Assembly (NCBI GenBank): GCA_019055375.1
Contig: JAHQIW010000750.1
Coordinates: forward strand, 310,001-374,000
From: Parelaphostrongylus tenuis
Taxonomy: Eukaryota; Nematoda; Chromadorea; Rhabditida; Metastrongylidae
Length of the DNA stretch: 64,000 bases
Direction: 5' to 3'
The notes beneath the pieces are model-generated. The model was not told the DNA's origin, searched no databases, and worked only from the letters and a program-made list of their open reading frames with translations. Positions 46,260 to 59,685 of the stretch are shown piece after piece (the first letter of the stretch is position 1; each line of letters begins with the position of its first letter). The position numbers and the translations under genes were made by a program.

Positions 46260-46745
46260 TTTGAAAGTATTATTTTTATGCCATGGACTGGAACCACCCA
46301 TTATTGTTCAGAAAAAGCATGGCGGCGGTTCGAATCCATTACACAAAACATCAGGTTCCAAGTTTTGCTCGGATCTCAAGAATTTTTTGTCTACTTTACA
46401 TTCTATTCTGCCATTGAAAATAAAAACTGTACAGCAAACGAAAAAGTTGAATTGTGATTTCAATCACGGCTTAATCTTAAGTGGGACTTGGTCGAATAGC
46501 GCTCATTAGATCAATCGCCTTGACCGATGATTGCTGATAGCCACCGAATAGATTGAAACAAAGATAAAAGAAAGGCAAAACGAGGGCCTCGATGGCGTGC
46601 GGCACGAGAGCGCAGGCATGATGTCGTTTCGAGTCCATCACACAAAACGTACATTCCGAATTCTGCTCTCGTCTTATCACTATGTTTATACTTCACGTCG
46701 TATTCTACCGTTGAAATTGAACTCTGGTAGTAAATAAAAAAGTTC
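46260..46745 (+). repeat. Two fragments of a second tRNA-like SINE family
   Basis: 46320-46450 (GGCGGTTCGAATCCATTACA, CAAAACATCAGGTTCC) and 46610-46745 (TCGTTTCGAGTCCATCACAC, AAAACGTACATTCC) are similar. Both are followed by ATTCTA-GCCATTGAAA-type 3' parts. The GGTTCGAATCC block looks like a pol III box B. No target-site duplication was identified. Confidence 0.45.
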
Positions 46746-46769
46746 AAAAAACCTCTAGTGAGTTGGGAA

Positions 46770-46970
46770 CTTCGGACAGTGAATAGACGAATTATTGAGA
46801 AGCCCGATACACGTGTTTCGGCCTGCCCGAGTGACGAGGCTGCAAGGCCGAAACACGTGTTTCGGGTGTACAAGAGCCCATTAACAGGGCACATAACATG
46901 CTGGCTCAAATAATAATCATGAGATATATTGAAGTTCGAGCGTGGTCTTAATGAACCCGAAAGAAAGGGC
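46770..46970. repeat. CACGTGTTTCGG-family repeat, compact palindromic copy
   Basis: CGATACACGTGTTTCGGCC near 46801 and GGCCGAAACACGTGTTTCGG near 46846 form closely spaced inverted blocks. They are followed by GGCTCAAATAATAATCATGA and the shared GAGCGTGGTCTTAA end. Confidence 0.65.
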
Positions 46971-48714
46971 ATAATATCAAGGAGCCTTTGATGTTAACGT
47001 GTTTCAATTTCCATTCATGAAGTTAACTGAAAAGTCGTAAGAAACTAGTACAATTTTCCTAGTGGGTTTTTGGAACTCTTCTGGAGTTCCTGGCCACTCT
47101 GCCGTCGGAAAGTGAATCATCAATGAAATACTCTGATAATCGAAGAGTCGATGACCTTTCTCCGCGAATGATATGAGTGAGGTCGTTAGGCAAGGAGTGC
47201 TGGTTAGGATCGGAGGTTACGGTATGTCATCAGCGGATTGAAGACCGACTGAACAGGTTGTTCACCACAACTGCATTCATTTGTCAAACCTTCTGAAGGT
47301 GTCGAATAGTAACTACTAAGATAATGTCGTAAACACGACAAACATCGAAGGAATGTGTTCGACGCTACGATGCTGGCGATCAACTCGGTACAACCGACCA
47401 AGTCGCTTTTGGATCTTTAGAGAGGACTGGAAAAAAGCTGTTGACAGATGCAACTCTTCGAGCATGCCTTCCATCCAGTATTACTATTGAGCTTAGGAAA
47501 TACCCGAACCAAATCCAATACAGCCTTTTAAACCAGTATAATTCAGAACATGTCAAACGTCATTACTTCCAATGTAATTTATTGAACTCTATAAATCTTT
47601 GCTTACAACTTAAAATTTTACTAAATCAATCTTGTGCAACTTGCAAGATGATTCTACCTTGCCTTTATTCCTCTATATATTGTATGTTGAACGCAAGGCA
47701 ACGGCTTCTCAAATATAACGTAAGTGTTCGCATCCATCACGCTTGTGTTTGAAATTCTTCGTACTTGCTTGCTTCCAATAGTCTTAAAATTTTTTGATTA
47801 CTTATGGATTTGACTTAAAATAAGATTTTAGAAGTTCTAGAAGGCCTAAGATTAGATTCAGAAAGAGCAGAGACTTGCTTAGAAGCCTACTAAGTTCTCA
47901 GCGTTGCTAGTGCGCTGTTCATCGAAGAATCACTTCCCAGTTGTTGAAAAACCAGCACAGTCACTCGTCTTCTATAACGACATTTCTGCAGCAACTCAAA
48001 CGCGCGGTGGTCGGCTTCGTCTTCGGTCGGCTCTTAAATTTACAAAGAATGAATAATTACTTAATAAGTAAACAAGTGTCCATAGCAAGCACTGTGGGAG
48101 AAAAAATCATGAGAGATGTGATTCAGAAGCCGACTTTAGTTTAACAAAACACGTTCTGCAATTGGTTCCTTGCAAGCGCTTAGCTAAATCGTTAGAGATG
48201 TTCTTTGATGTTGTTTTTTCGCAGAAAAGTCAACTAGGAAAGTGCAGAGCTTGACGTCGACAATCTTTTGAATAAACTCGCATCCACAATGACTATGAGA
48301 TGGCAAGCAATCACATGACAGAAAGGTATGTGTTCACGTTACTCGTCCATTATTTGGCCTCTGAATGGCAAACCATGCAACCTCTCTGCACTGACTGGTT
48401 TCTTTGCCGATCACCAAAAAAGCGGGAACTCGAATGGAATGCTCAATTTTCCGGAAAACGAAGTGAAAGTCATTGAAAAAGAAGACAACATCTCTTCCCA
48501 AGTGAAATAATGTGAAAAACATATGAAGAAGAAACTGAACGCAAGCAATAGTACTCTACGTCGTTAGGAATAAAAACTAATGAGTCTCGATTGTTTCACT
48601 CTGAAAGTTTCGACTCAGTGCAACTACGAAGGTAAAATTGTAGGGAGGAAAGGCTACGAACAAGCGACCAAAAACGTCCCAGGTTTGGAAAAGGTGACGT
48701 GGTAACTTTGTCTG
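46971..48714. other. No gene recognised
   Basis: Short frames on both strands (for example 47441-47752 plus, 48334-48522 minus) lack family features. No RNA gene or clear repeat was seen. Confidence 0.4.
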
Positions 48715-49045
48715 AATATATCATACCACTACTTTTGAGTGTATCCTTGAGACCACGCTCAAATTCAACATATCTCATAATTGCTATTTGAGAAAACTTG
48801 TCGTATGGTCTGTTAAATGGAAAATGGGCTCTTGTACAGCCCGATACACGTGTTTCGACCTTACAGTCTTGGGAGTCCAGCAAAACCCTTCGGCATTTAG
48901 TCAATCCTCTGTGGGTTCTTCAGTCCCCACACTAGGAGTTAGCGACGACGAACGATTGACACTGCACTGCTGCAAGTGAAGATCACTAGAACAGCAATTT
49001 TGTACACTCGATTGCTCTTGGCTGGCATTTTGAAACATATTATAC
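48715..49045. repeat. CACGTGTTTCGG-family repeat copy
   Basis: Contains CTTGAGACCACGCTCAAATT, CGATACACGTGTTTCGACC, TCAATCCTCTGTGGGTTCTT and GCGACGACGAACGATTG, in the order seen at 33735-34090. Confidence 0.6.
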
Positions 49046-49745
49046 CAAAACTTTGACTATCAAGGAGTTAGCCGACGATTTTGATTAAGTTGTGGTCAAG
49101 CGTTGTTAAGCAATTTTAATTACGGCTGGGTAATAAATTTGGTGTTTATTGCTCTAGAGATAAAATTTGTGAGAAGACCTAATAAAACGTGTTACTGTGT
49201 TCCGTCATACAAACAAGCACATTGTTGCCACCACTTGAGAGTGTCTTGCAATTTATGTTATATAGTTGATGAGGTAACACGAGGGATTTTAAGTTGATCG
49301 CATGATTGCTTCGATGACGGCCTCTCAATGAATTTGCGTCCACGTCCGGAGCGTAGATGGTCCTTCAAATTGGTATGCCAGCGAAAAACTCAGCAAAGAC
49401 ACCGAAACGCTGTTCCATAAGCTTTAACCAGAATGACGTTTTCGAAGGCGGGCAGAAAAAGAAAATGTCGTTTGTTCTTCATCCTTGTTAAGTAGCAAAA
49501 AGCGACAAAGGCTTCGTTGAGTGGTCATGATGTGGCGGGAATGGACAAATTTGGTATTAAAAAGGTCAGAAAATTCTGTATAATGAGGTGGCACTGATTT
49601 TTCGCTTGAGGTGTGGCAGAAATGTGTTCAGGCTAACGGCTTATACTTTGAATAGTGTTGTTAAGCAATTTAATTACTTCTGCCTAGTAAGTTTAGTTTC
49701 TATTACTCTAATGGCAAAACTTATGAGACCTAATAAATGCGAACG
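49030..49745 (+). mobile_element. Two mariner C-terminal relics in tandem
   Basis: 49030-49200 and 49480-49745 both end with a stretch like GTTGTTAAGCAATTTAATTAC and 'GAAGACCTAATAAA', matching 3120-3230. The second also has the upstream block CAAAGGCTTCGTTGAGTGGTC. Frames are broken and the catalytic region is missing. Confidence 0.45.
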
Positions 49746-50299
49746 TGAATGCCTTTCATGCTTACACAAAGATGAAATAAAGCCTTTTTTGAACTCTGCC
49801 ATATTCAGAACGCTTAAAATCCTCTAATCAATGGAACATTTTTTACTAATGTCAAAAAACCCAGAAAATCAGCGGACGACAAAAAATTCCTTATATTCCA
49901 TTGGGTCGGCCAAAAATGATTACAGCCTCGACTGGGTTCGGATTTGAACCTTTGATGACAACGACCAATTTTGCGTGTGAGCTCATCAGAGTGTTCGTCA
50001 TTGGAATGCGATCTGAACTGCGTATTGAAAACAACGAATTACTGTCTCTGAGCGTGCACAAAAGGCGTGGAGCACCAATATCTTGAGGTTATCGTTCTAC
50101 TAATCGGCTCTCTCATATTGTTCCGCTGTCTCTCTAAGTTTTACCTCTAAGCTGTGTTCGTATGTTGCCATGTCCTTAAATATCTGTCCCGTGTGATCTA
50201 GCCATTATGTGTACAAGAGAAAAAAACTCTTTCACTGTCTAACCACAAAGTTCCGCATGGTTTTGTATGACAGTGAGAGTGTATTCCCCTCTCTCTCCT

Positions 50300-50331
<32 letters not shown>

Positions 50332-51338
50332 GCTTGTGCCCACTGATTACGTTCTCCTTCCGAGGACGACTTTTAGAGGTTTAACGCACGATGCACGATA
50401 AAAGCTTATTCCACGTTTCGGCCGCAGAATGTAATCTGTTGCGACAAACTATCGAAGGAGTACAAAAACTCTGGTAAAAAAAGTTGCACAGCAAAGCATG
50501 TTAAGAAAAGTGCACGCTTTGAAATCAAGACTTAAGGCCATAACGACCATCAGCGCACATATCGAAATAAATGCTAATGTTTGTGGAAAGGTTGAACGTG
50601 TACCGAAATTCACACTTCGTGGGATGCGGGTAGATACAGACGATGTAGCTGATGCTTCTGGTGTACCGAATTGACTCGCTCCTTCCCTACGTGGTCTTGA
50701 TGTTTATGTGTGCATTTATGAATGGCCTGATTATTACTTTTCATGTCTTGCACGTCGATCTGATCAAACTCCACTAAAGTAACTGGAAATTTCATGAAAT
50801 ATAATTAGAAGGATCCTTCACCAGTGAAGCCTCTTGCTACGTCGAGAGATGCTAAGAGTCTACCCATGAAGAAGGTGCTGAAATATAAAGGCAATACTTG
50901 TGAATTGCTATCTCACAATTGGGGACATATCGCCTCCATATGATGATAACATTATAGAATGTTGTTTAGATTTGTAGCTTGTATCGTCGCCGTTTGCGGA
51001 GCTGAGATCTAACTTTCTCGGACCATAAGTTCATCAATGCAATATCTTCACATTGTGTACTTATTTTGCAAACATTCTTAGCTCTTCCTCAAACAACCTT
51101 CTACTCACGGTGCAAATGCCTCGTGACAAACAATCTATATTTAGTGTTTATTACTGTGACAATCTTCACTTTCCCAGAGATTGTTTTGAGCTTTTATCAA
51201 AGATTAGCATGTCAGTGGCGTACGTATGTTTCGATGGTCTCACACGCCTTCTCAGAGCCACGCGCCTCACCAGTCACCCCTACTGATTGTAAGAACAGGG
51301 AACCATCAGAGTCTTCGGACTACCGCAACATCTCCTTG
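49746..51338. other. No gene recognised; microsatellite inside
   Basis: Apart from the CT tract at 50282-50326, I see only short frames with no family signal. Confidence 0.4.
50282..50326. repeat. CT-dinucleotide microsatellite
   Basis: CT/TCTCC-type tract that becomes a pure (CT)n run from about 50299 to 50326. Confidence 0.9.
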
Positions 51339-51680
51339 CAATATGCCTGATAGTTATTTTTGAGCCATGCATGCGGTCTGTTACGGGCACTTATACGGTG
51401 CAATACACGTGTTCCAACCTTCCAGCCTCGTCAGCTGTACGGCAATCTTTTGTTCAGTTGGTGTGTCTGAATATTTCGGCTGTGGTTCTTCTATGTGAGT
51501 AGATGCTCGAGGAACTGACTGACCGAAAAGGCACCGTGGAACTGACGAGGCAGGAAGGCCGAAACACGTGTTTTGCGCTGTATAAGTGCCCACAACAGAC
51601 CATATGCATGGCTCAATAATAACTCCCAGGCATATTGAAATTTGAGCGTGATCTCAAGAAACACTCGTTACGAAAGCTAC
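51339..51680. repeat. CACGTGTTTCGG-family palindrome, best-formed copy
   Basis: The left arm (TTTTTGAGCCATGCATGCGG; TATACGGTGCAATACACGTG) returns inverted in the right arm (AACACGTGTTTTGCGCTGTA; CAGACCATATGCATGGCTCA). The arms are about 100 bp around a centre of about 90 bp. Confidence 0.7.
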
Positions 51681-52489
51681 GATGTTTCCTTATCAACTAA
51701 AGATAGGCAGGTTAGTACATGTTAGGACGTTGTACGGCATCTCAGTACGATCTGTAGGGTATTCGTCGAGCCATGCCGTGAATCTCTACCCACTCGGTAC
51801 AGTTCCCGTCGAAACAATCTAGACTTCAAACCATGATTCATTCGTCTCCATTTGAGTGCTACTCAACAACAATGAAGAATTGTAGAAAACTTTAGACAAA
51901 GATATTTCTGAAATTGGTGCATCAAATATATCGTTGATCTGCTTGACAAATGTTAATGCGAAATAAAGCTGCGGTGTCTTGATGAATACTCATAACAGAT
52001 AACACTCCTGCATCTCTACGACACTTTATCGGTTTTGTCAAGAAAACGTCAACGTGAGTGCGACTAAACAACAACAATATGCAGAAAATTCAAGTGCACT
52101 TGAATTTCGAACTCATTCGTCGTGATTTCCTGCTCATAATAGACCCTCAATACGCTTACAAAACACTTCAAAAGAATGGCTGAACGCCAACGTAAATCAT
52201 CATGGTCAATACCTCATTGGTTTTGAAATTTGTTCATCATTATAAAAGATAACAAATGAGGCGTTAAACATTGATCGGTATTTGAAAAAATAATGTATTC
52301 TATTCCATTCGATATCGATGTGTACCGGATCAAAGGCATTTATGCATTGAATATTATACACGTACCATCAATATTATATATTGCCTCACGGCTCCGTTCT
52401 CTGCTAGCTGATAATGATGCCAACTGCGGCAGCTCAAATCATTCGGGATGAACAAGTTATTAACAAAGTACAATTAGAATGATGACGAT

Positions 52490-53115
52490 CCTATATAAAA
52501 ACGCATCGCCAGATGAGGTTAGCTCACTCGGGATGTGCACCAGTGAGAAAGATTGGATCCGAACAACAACGAAGAACCACAACGCGAGGATGAACAACTG
52601 TGCACACTTGACTCGAACCATCGGCTCCGAAAAAGACGAAGTCGTCGTACCCTGAAAGGAATCCTTCGAAAAATTGAAAAGGACAGTTTGATAGGATTGT
52701 GTAGCAAAATGAGTAATGGTTGAACGAGCGCCGGTAGTGCAATAGCACGCGTCCCTGGAGAGAGTGATATGCGGGTTCGAATTCTGTCCGACGTTCAGTT
52801 TGTATAGCATTCATCAATTTTGACTAAAATGTGTAAAATCATATCACCATAAGAAGAAATAAAAAGAGTGGTTGATAAAGAGAATTTCATTGATGAAGAA
52901 AACTTTTCCTTGCATGTCATCGACAAAACATCTTTTATCAAAACGCTTTTTAGCAGTGAGATAATGTTACAATTGTATATCCGATCATGCTAAATGATTT
53001 TCAAAACTCTGAACGCCGAGCAAAAGTTGGACCAGCGTTTCATCCTTTCCGGAGGTATATGCTAACCAGTGCACTAACGGAGCTCCTCTTTCGCTATCGC
53101 TCACATATCCCTTAT
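52490..53115. repeat. Third inverted pair of tRNA-like sequences with adjoining repeat
   Basis: A degenerate tRNA-like sequence lies on the plus strand at 52722-52796 (GAACG acceptor start and CGTTC end; GCGGGTTCGAATTC T-arm). A more diverged copy is on the minus strand at about 53010-53100 (GGAGCTCCGTTAGTGCACTG). The segment 52490-52700 matches 22950-23110. Unlike the other two pairs, these face each other. Confidence 0.5.
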
Positions 53116-56100
53116 CGACGTGATACTAGCCAATCATCAAACAAAATTTGCTCCGCAATGTTCTTTATCATATTTGTTGTACTTTTTCAATAGTCTGTCC
53201 AACATAAAAACAGAGTGCTTGCACGTCGACCATGAAATTTGACCTTGTATTTACAACTTGCAAAAATCTCTATCGGACAGTTGTTTTGCAGCAAGTAAAT
53301 ATTGCTGTCGGAGAGAGTATGCTACTGAAGAAGCACAAAAATACGTTAACGTGCACACTGGATCCTTGTTTATAGAGAGAGCTTTCGGCTAAAATAAAAG
53401 AGGAAAACTCACTGAAGGGAATTCTTCAGAGTGACTCAGATTCAAAATTGCTCTCTTCAACATTAGGTTATAACCTTTCCTATTCTACCGCAATAGAATG
53501 GATTTTTCAAAGTATGGGTTTCAAATAAGAGTTGGTGATTACAATTGGGAGAAATTGCTACTTCGCATTAGCGCCACAAAGTAATGTCTCATTTGAAATA
53601 TGTCATCGAATGAACTTCAGAAGTCTTCTTAGCAGAAATCCTCCAGAGTAATTAGAAAACAGCGCTCGCCCCTTATGTAGGGCATAAGGTCAGTTTCCCA
53701 AATGTATAGCCAATGCCAAAAATCCATTGCATAACCATTTCTAAATTTCATTCTTCTAGTTACCAGATGGGATGAGCGGATACAGGACAAACCGAATGGA
53801 CTCAACAAAGTTGCAAAATAATTTCAAATGCTGACATTGATGAATTTTACCGGTGTTTTATGGTAAAATGCAGCACATAGCAGCGATACTTAATTCTGCA
53901 AATGAAATGAGAGCCTGTTCTATAATTTTGTAATGTTCTCATCCCCATAAGTCTCCATCCATCAAAATTTATAGTTCACTGTCGAAAAAGCCAACACTGA
54001 CGTGCTTGAATATGGACGAGTTTTGCTGCTTTTTCAGCTTCATGAACAAAACAGTGATCGGAAATGTTTGAAATATACGGGGTTATGAGTGAACATATTC
54101 ATACTTGACTTCAACAACGACATACAGGGGCATAAAAATGTTGACTGAGTGTTTTGATTATCAGAAGACCGATACATTTGTCAACTTCAAAGAGATGGAG
54201 ACTCTGGAGACAAGATTAAGACCAGCTCATGCAAATCGAATGGACGACAACGTGTATTGCAGGCCAACTTTAGTCAAAACAGTGCATGCTTCCCTTGAAT
54301 GTCGGTAAGGTCTCGTGATGCTTAGGTAATCCCCTCTTAAGCATCTCGTTGAGTAACTGCTTTAAGCGTTTTCCTGTTCTATTTATACAAGCTGGAAACG
54401 TTTTTAAATTGTATTTCTCAACCAACAAGACGCTGATGCACTAATAATGGATATATAGGTGAGTTCCATCAGTGGGTATGATGTTGAAAGATGTCACCAT
54501 CCAATTCAGCAATACTTCCAATTCTAAAAATTTTTCACGGGCACCAAGATCAGTATATTTAGCACTTTTTGTGACCAATTTGAATAACTTGACTTGATAT
54601 CTGTGAATTTTGATAGGTGTTGATATTGATATATCATGATACTCAGTTAGTGAATAGTGAGGTGATAGCAGAGTGACTGATAACAATTTTAGCCCTTTCT
54701 CCAACGCTCATGTGTGAGTCCGCATGAAGAAGTCTCTAGCTCGGCTTATTCCAATATCGTAAGGTAAGTAGTCTTATCCAGTTTTCTAAAAGATTCATTA
54801 AAAAGACGAAAATCAAGCAGCATTTGAAACAACACGCGAAAATTCAAGAACTCCTGCAGAGGATGGAAGCGAGGAAGCGAATCAAATGTAAGAAGCGTTG
54901 AGATCCACACAGTAAATGTGACAACGGCTTATGTAAAAGGTAAAATAAGTGAATAAAGAGTAGGAGTTCAAAGATCGTTTTCCCCTGAACCGCAATGAAC
55001 ACAAGACATAAAAATCATTTGAGTGCAATGAAGAAAAGTGCCACTGAATTATGAACTTATATTTTGCACAATTTTCCATAGAGGAATCATTCAGTCTGTC
55101 GCAGTAGACCAACATTTCAAAAGTGGTTCACGTTCGGGCGGATACTGCCTTTTTCAAATCTGAAAGTCGAGCTACTTTCATGGCAGCGTGTGAAACACCT
55201 CGAATTGGTAGCCAACTGCTACCAGTGTTTGAGCACTTTCCTCAGTGAGTAGAATGAAAACTGTCTCAGCCGTGTTACGTAACTGATTTCATGTATGGTA
55301 TGCGGTGACAGAAGCACATCCTCATATGGAGAATCAGTTTACGTTCTCCAAAAAACGTTCTTCACCTTAATCGAATGCTAAAGCTCGATCTCGCGCTAAG
55401 TCAAACAAGTTTGCATGCCGTGTGGAGAACTAATCGGAGCCCGGGTTCACTGCAAAAAGCTAACAATCCACAGCAATCAGCAACTACCTACGGTGAGTGC
55501 TTGAAAATGCTCAAGTAGGGCTATTTCAGAATTTTACGAAAAATCAACTTGATCAACATTTAGGGACATTCATTGACATGACATGCCCTCAAGTGTCAAA
55601 CAAACTCTTATAAAATTCACAAGACTTAAGCAGACGACAGATAAGAGAGGTACGTGATTGAATGAAGATGTGCTGAGACTGGCACATTGTAAAGGCAATT
55701 AAGTGAATAGATGAAGTAAATCATTATCAAACAAGTCATCGACTGTTAGCTGGGGAAAAATATGCTTGATAGTGTGGAAAAAGTTATGACGTCTACCGTA
55801 AGATGGATGCAATTTCATCTGAAAGAACGAGAAATTACAATTTTTTGCGTTACCGTGACTGGCTAGCTTGTTTATAATAAGCCTTTCGAAGCAATTTGAT
55901 TCAACCTGCACTAGAACTATAAACAAACACCGTCCCCTTCCATAGTAATGATCGGAGAGTAGTAACAACAGAACATCCTCCACGTTCCTTACATGTTACG
56001 TTCATGTTTCATCATGGCCTCCGCTCTCATTTTCATAAACTCTGGCTTGGACATGGAGTGTGCGAGCTGCATTGTGAGTTTTCAAATTAATTTTTACTAA

Positions 56101-56449
56101 AAACGTTTTAACACATTATGGGCTACGTTTGAAGCAGTAGGATGAATGCTTGCTGATATGCAAGAAACCTCGATTACATATCCCACTTGATCAATCAAGC
56201 CTCCCATGCAGCTAAAGTCCAAAAATTGGATCCTTTTCAATTGTTGGGCAAAAAATGAAAAAACCTTTTCATGCTGGACATAGACTTTACATTAAACTGT
56301 TGAAGATCTTCCAGAAAGTGGAATCTCGGAAATTCAAAACTGTTCTTATTGCTTGAAAAAGCTTTCTCACACCGCTATGGTACTAGAAATAAAGTTATGT
56401 TTAACACGCGTTGCGCGCTCAAATTACTATCGCGTTTACAGTTCGCTAA
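53116..56449. other. No gene recognised
   Basis: A minus-strand frame ending at 55699 begins after a good TTCTTTCAG acceptor near 55821 (MKLHPSYGRRHNFFHTIKHI). It could be a terminal exon, but no upstream exon joins it in phase. Nothing else is supported. Confidence 0.35.
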
Positions 56450-57400
56450 AACAGAGCTCTGGAACTGTTATTGAACATTGAACAGCGTAAATCTGATAAA
56501 GGTAAAAAATGTACTGCTCTCTAGAAGACTCTTTTTGAAGCCGTAGCAGGAAAAGCAAAAGGGTTTTTAACAGGAGTTGCGCGTATTGCTCGCAGAAAGA
56601 GCTCTTCCATTAAATTAGAAGTAATCAATCGTACGACAATGTAAATCTTGGAAAGTCAAAAATGTCTAATTTTTTGAGAAAGCTCTTTTGCAGCGCTATA
56701 GCAGAAATGATAAGATTGTGTCGCGGATTTCCATCAACTATTTGGGAGTTCCTTCTCCGTTTCGTAGAAATTTCGAGGTTTTTGTACTTTAATTGTAGCG
56801 AAAACTTTTTTCTATCGTTTTAGGCCCTAATTCTTGATCGTTATTCTAAGCTGTCAGATAAACTGCTACTAAGTTCGAGCCTATACTTGAGCATGAAAAG
56901 CATATAAACGTATGGAGGAAATCCTCGAGTTTCAGTCATATGTTTCACCTGAATGCTTTATTATGAATACGAAGAAACATCCTCATTTCAATAACAAGAA
57001 AACTCCACATAGTGAATCGCGCTATCGATCCACAGCCACTCATACATCAAAGCCGAAAAGCAGCGCGGCATATTTGAACTCGATAATATTCACCCTGCTA
57101 AAAAGCAGTAAAACGGTCTTTTCAGAAAACAAGCACAGTGTTGGAATCACCGAACTTACACTATCGAATGGTTATTGATAGTCTGAGGGAAAAGCTCTGC
57201 CTTACAAGAAATACGCATGTGTGAAACAGAAATCTAGTTTCTTTACCACAGCGTCTGTGAAAAAGACATTTTTGAAATGTAAAAACATTTTCCAATCTGT
57301 GAAACGCTATCGAATAATCATTAATAGTCTGAGGGAAGAGCTCTACACTGCAAGATATAAGCATGATGGGTGTGAAACATAGTTCATTTCTAATGGTGCA
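56450..57400. repeat. AGAGCTCTG-type dispersed repeats, several units
   Basis: Repeated blocks ACAGAGCTCTGGAAC, CACTATCGAATGGTTATTGA, GGAAAAGCTCTGCC, CGCTATCGAATAATCATTAA and GGGAAGAGCTCTAC mark at least three diverged units of the family seen at 13884-16000. Confidence 0.55.
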
Positions 57401-58188
57401 GTGCTGGATGAAAATATTCTAAGGAATCGGATGCATTTTTCAGTACTTCGAGATTTATGCTTCCGAATAATTTTCAAAAGTCTAATAAAAAGTCTTTGTT
57501 TAAGAAGAAATTTTTGTGAAAATATTTGTTGACAACGGAAAATAAGGGGAATTCGCTACCATACTTATCTATTAAGAGCTCCTTACGATCCCAAATACCA
57601 GCACTTACGTGTGCTGAAAATTTGGGAACTTGGCACGAGTATTCCAAGATTTCAGAAAAATCCAACAGATAACATTCACTGGCTATTGAGAATCCTTACG
57701 ATGACCAGTCATGGAAGCCAGTGCGTTCTCGCTCAACTGAACCCTTTTTTCTTTGTGTTTAGTCCTTATGTGTAAGATCTATAACGGAGCAGCCCTATTT
57801 TGCTCAAAAGTCTGATGCGTCGGCAATGATATGTTGCGGTGATACAAACCATCTCCAGGGGAAACCCTATTCGACAAGCAACTGAAGAGAGATATTATTA
57901 AGAAAGACTGCGATTTTATGACGAGTGAGTGAATGTAGTACTCCCAGTTTGATTAAGAAATCGGTTGCAATTTGAAAACATTGCTTCATCACAAACGTCG
58001 CTGATTGATAATCGGGTCGATTCTGGAGGCATCAAAGCTAGTGGGTTGCAAAAAGCAAACTTATTTCAGACAAGTCGTACCAATTTGCTGGACCCCGAGT
58101 GATGAAGGACTTGGGTTGTTCCACTAGAAATACTAATGATTGCAAAATGTCACGTAACATGTGAGAATGTACTATCTTTGTTTAGAAA

Positions 58189-58443
58189 ATGGTAAACAAC
58201 GCTAGGCAACACTTTGGTGAGCGGATCTCCAACACAACAGATCTGCAATTCGCCGAGTACTTCGTAAGAAAATGCCGTCATAATCGGCGAAAGTCGCCCA
58301 CGTTAGCAGCAGCTTGTGAAGAAATGCTTCAGAATCATCCGCTCGTCCTCTTCAATGATCTCCGAAATCACATCACCACTCTACAGACATGTGTCGACTG
58401 CAATCTTTGTCTTACAACTTCAACACCATCTACTTATTTATGA
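58189..58443 (+). CDS. Hypothetical short open frame, unrecognised
   Basis: ATG follows a TTGTTTAG acceptor by three bases, and the 84 codons have a mixed, protein-like composition (QHFGERISNTTDLQFAEYFV; SPTLAAACEEMLQ). I know no family match. An internal GTAAGA at 58264 could be a donor, making only the first 25 codons an exon. No partner exon was identified. Confidence 0.25.
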   Translation: MVNNARQHFGERISNTTDLQFAEYFVRKCRHNRRKSPTLAAACEEMLQNHPLVLFNDLRNHITTLQTCVDCNLCLTTSTPSTYL

Positions 58444-59550
58444 CATCACTGGTTTACCTATCGTCTTTGATTTTTTGAAATGTTCGTGTTCCATCTGACT
58501 TTTCTACTATTAAACATGGCTAAACTCTCTTTTTACTAATTAGTGTAATGCTGTACAACCTCCAGGTACGGTGGTACGATTGTAGAATTCTCTATTATAT
58601 ATATTTCGTAAATATTTCACTGAAACAGAAAGTGTTCTTCTTTTTGCGTCCATTTTTAAGTAAACACTGCAGTTTGTAAAGGAATTAAATAGACAGTTGC
58701 ACAAGTAACTTCACATAGAAATGGTCTGGCAACCTCGTCAGATTGCTACCACTTAGTGTTTTCCTTTCAAAAAATGTTCTTATTTTGAATTAGAGTAATG
58801 ATAGAACAGTCTACTTCCTGACTTATTCTTATTCGTTACTATGAAATTTTTCAATGTTGTAGAGAGTTTTTCTAGGCAGGAAATTTTATATAAAGTCCTG
58901 CAAAAACTCCCCATGCAACTGATAGAGATTTTCAATTGAGAAAAAAATATTTGCGAACAAAGTTTGAAAAATGATAGATTGTTCCGTCCCTAGGTATATA
59001 GTTAGAAAAATCATAAATCAACTGCAAAAAGAAAAATCCGATGAATCATCAGTGATTCATTTGACAGCATTTGAGTCAAGAGATCAATTAAAGTTCCAAA
59101 AGACCAGCTTTACATGAACCTATAACTATTAGATGATATAAATGACGAAATTCAAGAACTTGCCTTGTTTAGCCGACGCTAGTTTGGGGTAGAGTGTTGT
59201 TGCCATTGTTGTTGTCGCTCGGTGGTTGTTGTTTCGGCAGCTTCGTCTCTTTCAGAGTCTAGACGTATATTCATATTTGGATTTCTAGCGTTTACCTAGA
59301 GTTTTATGAGTTGCTCTTTTTGACCCCTTGCCATGATACTAACGGCCATTTCAAACCATTACCGTTGTGCCTTCTGCTACAAATGTATCTACACGGGAAT
59401 ACTTTGTCGAATTCGAGATCTACCTGTAAATGTTTCTATGCGACAAAAAGTGGTCTACTCATTCCACCAATGTGTTTATCCACGCATGTCTTTTATATTA
59501 CGTTTATTGTGCCCAAACTCAAACAATATCCCGCTCCTTCATTAGTGCAG

Positions 59551-59685
59551 ATTACGCCACTATTCAGAGTGGAACAAACGATTAGAGAGGCGGCTGTGCG
59601 GACTAATCGACAACGTAAGATATTAGATAAAGCTCAACAACTGCCACAGATCTTTAAGAACCGTTTCGTCTTTGATAGCTCTTGA
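59551..59685 (+). CDS. Possible terminal exon, unrecognised product
   Basis: A TTAGTGCAG acceptor is followed by 44 codons and TGA (RVEQTIREAAVRTNRQRKIL; LPQIFKNRFVF). The composition is plausible for a basic helical C-terminus. No upstream exon was found, and the opposite strand also has an open frame (59811-59623), so strand and reality are uncertain. Confidence 0.25.
   Translation: MTPLFRVEQTIREAAVRTNRQRKILDKAQQLPQIFKNRFVFDSS

Noticed and set aside
46511..46972. 153-codon minus-strand frame
   Set aside because: It spans two repeats (the SINE-like fragment and the CACGTG-type palindrome) and changes character at their boundary.
47204..47752. Possible mariner N-terminal relic
   Set aside because: Some plus-strand residues looked HTH-like, but no block aligned convincingly with the other mariner copies in the window.
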